Shown here in pieces: positions 7,047-12,618 of a stretch of 12,618 nt of DNA. The notes beneath the pieces were generated by a model. It ran no database searches, had not been told where the DNA came from, and worked only from the letters and a program-made list of their open reading frames with translations. This DNA comes from Bacteroidota bacterium (lineage in GTDB: Bacteria > Bacteroidota > Ignavibacteria > Kapaibacteriales > UBA2268), in NCBI GenBank assembly GCA_027371665.1, contig DAHXMP010000371.1, positions 1 through 12,618 of the forward strand, written 5' to 3'. The translations under genes and the position numbers were made by a program. Within the stretch, counting starts at the first letter, position 1. Every line of letters begins with the position of its first letter.

Positions 7047-9848
7047 TTATTTCTCTTTCGATTTCTTAATTGCATCCAGAATTTTTTGTGGAGTAATCGG
7101 CAAATCATAAATTCTCGTCCCTATAGCATCGGCAATAGCATTGGCTAATGCACCGAGAACGGGTAGAGTTGCTCCCTCGCCGACTTCCTTAGCTCCGAAT
7201 GGCCCTTCCGGTTCGTAGCTATCAACGATTGACGAATCAATGTTCGGAACGTCGGCAGATGTTGCGATTATATAATTGTGCAAATCGGGATTGACCATCA
7301 CTCCGTCTTTTGTGAAAACTTCATCCTCGAATAAAACTTCGCTCATACCCATAACGACTGCACCTTCGACCTGCCCTTCGACAGCCATCGGATTAATAGC
7401 TGTTCCGCAATCGTGGGCATCCCAGAAATTGAGAACTTTAACTTTCCCGGTTTCCATATCAACTTCAACCTCGCATACGGTAGCAGAAAAGGAATATGCA
7501 GGGGATGTGCCGACGGCTGCACCTTTGTATTTACCGCCGAGCCCTTCGGGAGGCGAGTAATGCCCGGCACCTGTCAGAGGGCCTTTAGTCGAAAAATAAG
7601 TAAATGCAGCCTCGTCCCAATTGATAAATTTATCCGGATTTTTAATTATATATATTTTGTTTTCTTTCGCTTCCAATTCATTCTCATTTACATTCAATGA
7701 TTGAGCCGCAACCGATAATAATTTCTTTTTAACTTCTTCACCTGCCATTTTGGATGCATTGCCACCCATAAGTGTTACACGGCTCGAGTAAGCACCGAAG
7801 CCAATCGGGGTAATATCGCTGTCGGCAGATACCACGCTTATCCTGTCAAATGTTATACCCATAGCTTCGGCAGCTGATTGTGCGAGAACCGTATCAGAGC
7901 CTTGCCCTATATCGGCATCGCCGACAAACAGAACAGCTTTGGAACCGTCCTCCTCGACTTTTATTATTGCGTTTGAATGTGGAAATTTCGAACGGTATAT
8001 AGGATATCCTGCTCCTGAAACAAAGCCGCCGCAGCCGATTCCGATACCGCGTCCTTCAGGCAGTTTGCCTTTTTTCTCAGCCCAACCAGATTTTTCTTTA
8101 ACTTTTTCGAGGCAGGCTTTAAACTCGCATGAGTGAATATCCAGGTCGTTGCATGTATGATATTCCGGTGTCATCGCATTTTTCAGGCGAATATCAATAT
8201 GGTCCATTCCAAGCTCATCGGCTATCATCGAAAGAAGAGATTCGAAAGCAAAGCGGGGATGGGGTGTTCCATGGCCTCTCATCGCACCACAGGGAGGAAG
8301 ATTAGTATTAACGCGGAATCCTTCATACCTGTAATTCGGAAATTTGTAGAGCGTCGCTAGCATGGAACCCGCATAATATGTCGTTACGATTCCGAAACTC
8401 GAGTATGCACCCCCCTCGATAATTGCCTTCTGGTGTACGGCAGTAATAGTGCCGTCCTTTTTAACACCGATTTTCAAAGTAATATATTGCTTATGCCTTC
8501 CCCTGCCGTATAGGTACATTTCCTTCCTGCTGTAACGCATTTTTACAGGCCTGCCTGTCTTTTTTGCAAGAAGAATTGATAATATTTCAAGGTGATTTGT
8601 GGCGGCTTTAGCTCCGAAACCGCCTCCGCAGTTGGTCATAATAACCCTGATGTTTCCAAGCGGAACATCCAAAATTCTCGAGAGCTGGTGATGGACATAA
8701 TGAACAACCTGGGTCGAGGTGTAAAGAGTAACCCTGCCGTGCCTGTCCCATTCGGCGATTGCAGCATGAGGCTCCATCGGATTCTGGAATATCCTGTTCC
8801 CTGAAAATACTGCTTCCTTAACAAAATCCGCTTCGGCAAATCCCTTTTCGATGTCTCCGAAATGATGGTTAACTTTTGTGTTTATATTATGTTCATATTT
8901 ATCGTCGAATAGCCTGGGTGCACCGTCCTTCATAGCTTCAAACGGGTCGAAGACTGCAGGCAGTTCTTCGTAATCAACTTTGATTAGCGAAAGAGCCTTA
9001 TAGCATGTTTCTTCATCAATGGCTGCCACAGCGGCAACGACATCTCCTACATAACGTACTTTGTCTTTTGCCAAAACATTTTCGTCGTATCTAGCCGGCG
9101 ATGTTCCCCATGTAATATCCGTAACATCTTTCCCGGTAAGAACTGCCTTTACCCCGGGAAATGCCTCTGCATCGGTTGTATCAATTGATTTGATTTTTGC
9201 ATGTGCTACGGGGCTGAAAAGCAATTTCCCGTAAAGCATGTTCGGAAGTTTTATATCGTCGGTATAAATTGCTCTGCCGGTTGCTTTATCAGGTGCATCA
9301 ATTTTAGGAAGTCGTTTCCCGACGACAGATAAATTCATTGCGGATTTCTGAGGTTGGTACTCAATCGGCTCAGGTTCTTTCCCTTCCAGGTATCCGACGG
9401 CAGTTTCGACGGCTTCGAATATTTTTGTATATCCCGTACAACGGCAAAGATTACCACTCAACCCGTTTTTAATTTCGTCATAAGTGGGATTAGGATTTTC
9501 ATCGAGCAGTGCTTTTGTCCTCAGTATCATGCCGGGTGTACAATAACCGCACTGAATTGCTCCCATTTCGACAAAAGCTCTCTGAATCGGATGCAATTCA
9601 CCATTTTGTGATAAGCCTTCGATTGTCAGAATCTTACTCCCGTCTGCTTCCAAAGCAAGAACGAGGCAGGAATTAACAGCTTTCCCGTTCATTATAACCG
9701 TACAGGCACCGCAATCCCCAAGCTCGCAGCCTTTCTTTGTGCCTGTCAATCCCAAATCTTCACGTAACAGGTCGAGAAGTGTTGTTCCGGGATTTACTGC
9801 TGCTTCGTAATCGGTTCCGTTTACATTTATATTTATTAATTGCTTCAT
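7047..9848 (-). CDS. Fused [2Fe-2S] plus molybdopterin subunit of a xanthine dehydrogenase-family enzyme; candidate hydroxybenzoyl-CoA reductase
   Basis: This 933-residue chain joins two proteins that are separate in 4-hydroxybenzoyl-CoA reductase (HcrC and HcrA). Residues 1-160 hold a plant-type [2Fe-2S] domain (C41, C46, C49, C61) and a helical [2Fe-2S] domain (C100, C103, C135, C137). A linker at about 155-175 leads to the molybdopterin part, with GGGFGAK (408-414), CGAMRGHGT (520-528; R524 matches the substrate-orienting Arg of xanthine dehydrogenase), GQGSDT (648-653) and KEVGEG (887-892; E891 matches the catalytic Glu). All eight Fe-S cysteines are present and there is no signal peptide, so the enzyme should be cytosolic. 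A good ribosome site, AGGGGA, lies five bases before the ATG. FAD is supplied by the upstream gene. Without FAD the layout matches single-chain aldehyde oxidoreductases of the Desulfovibrio type. Context (Kor, activase, Had) favours an aryl-CoA substrate; an aldehyde or N-heterocycle is the alternative. Confidence 0.93.
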   Translation of the reverse strand: MKQLININVNGTDYEAAVNPGTTLLDLLREDLGLTGTKKGCELGDCGACTVIMNGKAVNSCLVLALEADGSKILTIEGLSQNGELHPIQRAFVEMGAIQCGYCTPGMILRTKALLDENPNPTYDEIKNGLSGNLCRCTGYTKIFEAVETAVGYLEGKEPEPIEYQPQKSAMNLSVVGKRLPKIDAPDKATGRAIYTDDIKLPNMLYGKLLFSPVAHAKIKSIDTTDAEAFPGVKAVLTGKDVTDITWGTSPARYDENVLAKDKVRYVGDVVAAVAAIDEETCYKALSLIKVDYEELPAVFDPFEAMKDGAPRLFDDKYEHNINTKVNHHFGDIEKGFAEADFVKEAVFSGNRIFQNPMEPHAAIAEWDRHGRVTLYTSTQVVHYVHHQLSRILDVPLGNIRVIMTNCGGGFGAKAATNHLEILSILLAKKTGRPVKMRYSRKEMYLYGRGRHKQYITLKIGVKKDGTITAVHQKAIIEGGAYSSFGIVTTYYAGSMLATLYKFPNYRYEGFRVNTNLPPCGAMRGHGTPHPRFAFESLLSMIADELGMDHIDIRLKNAMTPEYHTCNDLDIHSCEFKACLEKVKEKSGWAEKKGKLPEGRGIGIGCGGFVSGAGYPIYRSKFPHSNAIIKVEEDGSKAVLFVGDADIGQGSDTVLAQSAAEAMGITFDRISVVSADSDITPIGFGAYSSRVTLMGGNASKMAGEEVKKKLLSVAAQSLNVNENELEAKENKIYIIKNPDKFINWDEAAFTYFSTKGPLTGAGHYSPPEGLGGKYKGAAVGTSPAYSFSATVCEVEVDMETGKVKVLNFWDAHDCGTAINPMAVEGQVEGAVVMGMSEVLFEDEVFTKDGVMVNPDLHNYIIATSADVPNIDSSIVDSYEPEGPFGAKEVGEGATLPVLGALANAIADAIGTRIYDLPITPQKILDAIKKSKEK

Positions 9849-9860
9849 TTACTTCCCCTA

Positions 9861-10745
9861 TTATACCAATCCTGTTCTTTTAACGACATTATGAATGGCT
9901 CTTCTTGTTAATACTTTCGTTAATTCACGCCTGTAATCAGCACTTCCGCGTATATCGTCTATCGGGAGAGAATCTTCCGATGCCGCTATTGCAGCCGATT
10001 CAATAATATCGTTATTGCCGTAAATATCTTTTGCACTCTTACCTAAGATTACTTCTGATGCTTTATTGCTGAAAACAGGTGTGGGCCCACATGCACCGAT
10101 AACAATACCCGCATCTGAACAAATACCGTTTTCAAACGATAAAACAACTGCCGAAGAGGCAACCGATATTGACGCAGCTTCCCTCAAACCAAATTTCTCG
10201 AAGCAGGCACCCGTGATGCAATTTCTTTTCGGAACAATTATTTTTGTCAGGATTTCACCTTTCCTGACATCCGTTTGGTGGTGATGAATCAGGAATTTCT
10301 TAAGATTAATAATTCTTGTTTCATTTTCCGAGACAAGCTCGACACTTGCATCGTAAGCCATCAATATAGGTGCCGTATCGGCGCATGATGCACCGGTACA
10401 CAAATTACCGCCTATCGTACCTGAATTGCGTATCTGGTGAGAGCCGATTTTGGACGCTGCTTCTGCAAGAGCGGAGAGCTTTTCCTGAATTAAATTCGAA
10501 TGAATAATTTCAGAATGAGTAAGAGCGGAACCAATGAAAATATTATTATCATCCTCTGTGATTTGCTTCAGCTCTGCGATTCCGGAAAGTGAAACAATGT
10601 CCCGAAACTGCCTCAATCCCGTTTTGATTTCGACGAGCAGGTCTGTGCCGCCTGCGATAGGTGCGGCGTTACCGCTTTTAAGAAGTATTGCGGATGCTTC
10701 CTTTATCGTTTTTGGCTTATGATATTTGAAATCAGGTAAATACAT
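9861..10745 (-). CDS. FAD-binding subunit of a molybdenum hydroxylase (xanthine dehydrogenase / HcrB family), without the [4Fe-4S] insert
   Basis: This 294-residue protein is the flavoprotein subunit of a molybdenum hydroxylase, passing electrons between FAD and the [2Fe-2S] clusters of the partner encoded next. FAD-binding signatures are PIAGGTDL (29-36) and RNSGTIGGNLC (106-116), followed directly by ADTAP (122-126). The C-terminal domain has GACGPTPV (217-224) and RGSADYRR (266-273), as in CoxM and XdhB. In 4-hydroxybenzoyl-CoA reductase, HcrB carries an insert of about 40 residues with four cysteines for an extra [4Fe-4S] cluster near this GNLC/ADTAP junction. Here only a few residues separate the motifs (C116 and C121 are the only cysteines nearby), so the insert is absent. 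The protein is correspondingly shorter than HcrB (about 324). Electron entry or exit should therefore differ from classical HcrB. Start is ATG in an AT-rich gap with no clear ribosome site. Confidence 0.92.
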   Translation of the reverse strand: MYLPDFKYHKPKTIKEASAILLKSGNAAPIAGGTDLLVEIKTGLRQFRDIVSLSGIAELKQITEDDNNIFIGSALTHSEIIHSNLIQEKLSALAEAASKIGSHQIRNSGTIGGNLCTGASCADTAPILMAYDASVELVSENETRIINLKKFLIHHHQTDVRKGEILTKIIVPKRNCITGACFEKFGLREAASISVASSAVVLSFENGICSDAGIVIGACGPTPVFSNKASEVILGKSAKDIYGNNDIIESAAIAASEDSLPIDDIRGSADYRRELTKVLTRRAIHNVVKRTGLV

Positions 10746-10769
10746 TTTTATAATTATAATAATTTAACA

Positions 10770-11291
10770 TCAATTCTTTGCAAGTTCTCTTCCGAGCCTG
10801 AAAGCCTTAATATTTGTATCGAAACTTTTGGACGGAACATAATATTTGATACTCTCTTCAATAGCCTCAGGACTTATTAACTTAGTCTTATCAGCCAGGA
10901 AACCTAGCATAAGGATGTTCGCATAGATTTTCCGGCTGAAATTTTTAAATGCAATATCCGTTGCAGAAACAGAAAAGTTATTTTGAAAGACAACATCTGG
11001 ATTAACAAGGTCTTTATCGAAGAACAGGCTACCATCGTTTTTAAGAGAATTTTTATACTTATTGAATGCAGGCTGAGAGAAAGCGATTAGAATATCGTTA
11101 ACATGAGGCTCCAGCTCGTATATATATGAGTCTTGGACAATTACATCGCATTTGCATGAACCGCCGCGGGCAGAACTGCCATATGATTGAGTCTGCAAAA
11201 CATTCTTACCGTCGAGTATGGCTGCCCAGCCTAAAATCACTCCCGAAAGAATTATTCCCTGTCCGCCGAATCCCGATAATCTTATATTCAT
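10770..11291 (-). CDS. korC: 2-oxoacid:ferredoxin oxidoreductase, gamma subunit (KorC/PorG type)
   Basis: The 173-residue protein is the gamma subunit of the 2-oxoacid:ferredoxin oxidoreductase. It is the free-standing equivalent of the CoA-contacting domain that is fused into larger chains in other members of this superfamily. The family signatures are GFGGQGI (residues 7-13) and SYGSSARGG (36-44), and the length is normal for the family (about 170-190). There is no Fe-S motif; C46 and C48 lie close together but do not form a recognised cluster site. The ATG overlaps the beta-subunit stop by four bases, and a GAGG lies upstream within the beta gene. The next gene, the FAD subunit, starts 24 bases downstream without a visible ribosome site. 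The sequence does not distinguish between 2-oxoglutarate, pyruvate or 2-oxoisovalerate as substrate; the call as Kor rests on the beta subunit and context. Confidence 0.88.
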   Translation of the reverse strand: MNIRLSGFGGQGIILSGVILGWAAILDGKNVLQTQSYGSSARGGSCKCDVIVQDSYIYELEPHVNDILIAFSQPAFNKYKNSLKNDGSLFFDKDLVNPDVVFQNNFSVSATDIAFKNFSRKIYANILMLGFLADKTKLISPEAIEESIKYYVPSKSFDTNIKAFRLGRELAKN

Positions 11292-12112
11292 TGCTCAGCC
11301 TCAGCAAATTGTGAATTTATCATTCTCAGGTTGTCCGTAAATTCCTGCCTCGTCCTATCTGCCAATTTTCCTATTATATATTTACCGTCATTGCCTTCAT
11401 TATCAGAATCGCTGACATTTTTCAAATTGATTGAATTATCTCTGAAATCCTTTAGCTGGTCAATGCCTTCACGTTTACCGACATTCTTTCCGTAGCTCGT
11501 CGGGCATTGAGAGCAAATTTCGACAAATGAGAATCCCTTTTTCATAATCGCATCTTTCATCGCTTTTTTCAGTTGAAAAATGTGATAAGTCGTCCATCTT
11601 GCCGAATAAGATGCACCAGCGGCAGCGACCAGCTCTGCGATTTTAAAAGGCGGTTCTGCGTTGCCGTAAGGTGTCGTTGTCGTCTTTACCGAGTATGGAG
11701 TTGTAGGGCTAACTTGTCCTCCTGTCATTCCGTAAATATAATTATTAACCAGAAAAACCGTAATACCCACGTTTCTTCTTGCAGCATGAATCAGGTGATT
11801 TCCGCCTATTCCCGCCAAATCCCCGTCTCCTGCAATAACGATAACATGTTTTTCCGGTTTCATCACCTTGACACCTGTAGCAAATGCTATTGCCCTGCCA
11901 TGAGTCGTGTGCAGAGTATCCGCATGAAAATAAGGTGAAGGAATCCATGACGAACAGCCGATTCCCGTTACCATAATAATATCGTCGGGATTGATTTTAA
12001 GTTCATCAATCGCATGACAAAAAATATTCAACACGGTTCCGCCTCCGCAGCCGGCACAAAAAGCGGTCGGAAGAATTTCCCTCCTGAGATATTTTAATAA
12101 TTTATTCTGCAT
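11288..12112 (-). CDS. korB: 2-oxoacid:ferredoxin oxidoreductase, beta subunit (thiamine diphosphate-binding, KorB type)
   Basis: The 274-residue product is the catalytic beta subunit, carrying thiamine diphosphate and one [4Fe-4S] cluster. Cluster ligands are visible at C19 and C22 (CAGCG), C53 (GIGCSSW) and C200 (CSQCPTSYG). The thiamine diphosphate/Mg motif runs from GDGD (95-98) to NN (123-124), followed by YGMTGGQVSPTTP, a strongly conserved stretch of four-subunit Kor enzymes. HADTLHTTHGRA (63-74) is also typical. The start is an ATG with only a weak AGAAG upstream. Its TGA overlaps the gamma-subunit ATG by four bases (ATGA), so the two are probably translationally coupled. In anaerobic degraders of aromatics such as Thauera and Azoarcus, an enzyme of this class supplies reduced ferredoxin to benzoyl-CoA reductase; the neighbours here suggest the same role. 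A general role in the reductive or oxidative TCA cycle is the alternative. Confidence 0.92.
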   Translation of the reverse strand: MQNKLLKYLRREILPTAFCAGCGGGTVLNIFCHAIDELKINPDDIIMVTGIGCSSWIPSPYFHADTLHTTHGRAIAFATGVKVMKPEKHVIVIAGDGDLAGIGGNHLIHAARRNVGITVFLVNNYIYGMTGGQVSPTTPYSVKTTTTPYGNAEPPFKIAELVAAAGASYSARWTTYHIFQLKKAMKDAIMKKGFSFVEICSQCPTSYGKNVGKREGIDQLKDFRDNSINLKNVSDSDNEGNDGKYIIGKLADRTRQEFTDNLRMINSQFAEAEQ

Positions 12113-12133
12113 TGACTTCTTTTCTTAATTAAC

Positions 12134-12618
12134 TTAAACAACCGAATCCTCGATTTTACTTACAATCTCGTCAATCCTGTGAGCTATGCCGCCAATCTTT
12201 GAAACAGGCACTACATCGCTATTTACAAAACGTTCGATTTCCCTGGACATCTGTCCCAAATTCATTTCCGGAACATATATTCTTTTAACTTTTTTGCCGA
12301 GCTGCCTTACAACATCTCTCGGAAAGGGCCAGAGAGTAATCAATCTCAGGAAGCCAAGCTTGAGCCCTTTTTCTCTCAATTTAAGAACTGCTCCCATAGA
12401 GGGCCTTGAAGATGCACCATAAGATATTACAAGTTCCTCCATATCATCCGTAAAATGCTCTTCATATTTTACAATTTCATTCCGGCTCGAATCAATCTTG
12501 TCGTAAATTCTTCTGATGAGTTTGTCGTGAGCTTCCTGTGTTTCGACATCCCTCATACCGTTGCTTTTATGCGTCGAGCCTGACACATGAATTTTGTGCC
12601 CCATTCCAAATTCGATTA
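12134..12618 (-). CDS. korA: 2-oxoacid:ferredoxin oxidoreductase, alpha subunit (KorA type), C-terminal part, cut by window edge
   Basis: This is the C-terminal part of the alpha subunit of a 2-oxoacid (probably 2-oxoglutarate):ferredoxin oxidoreductase, a cytosolic enzyme that decarboxylates the 2-oxoacid to its acyl-CoA and reduces ferredoxin. The frame stays open to the window end: codons for Ile-Glu-Phe-Gly precede the first visible ATG (base 12604), so that ATG is internal and the true start lies outside. The visible part begins in a conserved segment (GHKIHVSGSTH) typical of KorA, then has the ISYGASSR and LITLWPFP stretches of the C-terminal transketolase-like domain. About 160 residues are present; family members are usually near 370. 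It ends 21 bases before the beta subunit, in the usual alpha-beta-gamma order. A small ferredoxin-like delta subunit often precedes korA and could lie just outside. Family is certain; substrate (2-oxoglutarate or a branched or aryl 2-oxoacid) is inferred. Confidence 0.9.
   Translation of the reverse strand, partial: IEFGMGHKIHVSGSTHKSNGMRDVETQEAHDKLIRRIYDKIDSSRNEIVKYEEHFTDDMEELVISYGASSRPSMGAVLKLREKGLKLGFLRLITLWPFPRDVVRQLGKKVKRIYVPEMNLGQMSREIERFVNSDVVPVSKIGGIAHRIDEIVSKIEDSVV

Noticed and set aside
10390..10400. C116 and C121 of the FAD subunit as a remnant [4Fe-4S] site.
   Set aside because: Two cysteines in the GNLC...ADTAP loop occur in ordinary FAD subunits of this family, and four ligands would be needed.
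10746..10769. The AT-rich gap between korC and the FAD subunit gene as an internal promoter.
   Set aside because: It is only 24 bases long, with no convincing -35/-10 pair at proper spacing.
12134..12604. Taking the ATG at 12604 as the start of a small, complete 156-residue protein.
   Set aside because: The frame continues to the window edge with residues conserved in KorA, and the visible protein matches only the C-terminal part of that family.

Overview
The window holds one uninterrupted run of 13 genes, all on the minus strand and therefore read from the right edge to the left edge. Gaps between genes run from 1 to 50 bases, and two neighbouring pairs overlap. No stretch of 300 bases lacks a gene. 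No tRNA, rRNA, CRISPR array, insertion sequence or clear terminator was seen. Both ends of the transcription unit probably lie outside or at the edge: the rightmost gene is cut by the window end, and only 43 AT-rich bases follow the last gene.

Layout in order of transcription: (1) 12618-10770, alpha (partial), beta and gamma subunits of a multi-subunit 2-oxoacid:ferredoxin oxidoreductase of the KorABC type. (2) 10745-7047, a two-gene molybdenum hydroxylase of the xanthine dehydrogenase / 4-hydroxybenzoyl-CoA reductase family: a separate FAD subunit, then one polypeptide fusing the [2Fe-2S] subunit to the molybdopterin subunit. (3) 7023-6262, an ASKHA-family ATPase with a bridging [4Fe-4S] site, the type that activates 2-hydroxyacyl-CoA dehydratases and ATP-dependent benzoyl-CoA reductases. 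(4) 6237-4975, a thiolase. (5) 4938-3871, a zinc alcohol dehydrogenase closely resembling 6-hydroxycyclohex-1-ene-1-carbonyl-CoA dehydrogenase (Had). (6) 3820-44, a molybdenum cofactor block: moaA, moaC, a MOSC protein, moeA and mobA.

The parts fit an anaerobic aromatic (benzoyl-CoA) degradation operon. Kor would oxidise 2-oxoglutarate and reduce ferredoxin. The ATPase would energise electrons for ring reduction. The Mo enzyme is a candidate for dehydroxylating a hydroxybenzoyl-CoA. Had and the thiolase would act after ring reduction, and the moa/moe/mob genes would supply the cofactor. The benzoyl-CoA reductase core subunits, the dienoyl-CoA hydratase (Dch) and the ring hydrolase (Oah) are not in the window; I predict them upstream, beyond base 12618. 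The assignment as a whole is inference; the individual families are well supported.

The main departures from the textbook versions are these. The FAD subunit lacks the extra [4Fe-4S] loop of true 4-hydroxybenzoyl-CoA reductases. The [2Fe-2S] and Mo subunits are fused, as in single-chain aldehyde oxidoreductases. The only cofactor nucleotidyltransferase looks like MobA (guanine) rather than MocA (cytosine), the form this enzyme family normally needs.

The organism is an anaerobic bacterium with AT-leaning DNA, Lys/Ile/Asn-rich proteins and Shine-Dalgarno sites before some but not all genes. A member of the Bacteroidota/Ignavibacteriota side of the tree or another uncultured anaerobic phylum is possible, but the sequence alone does not let me name the phylum.
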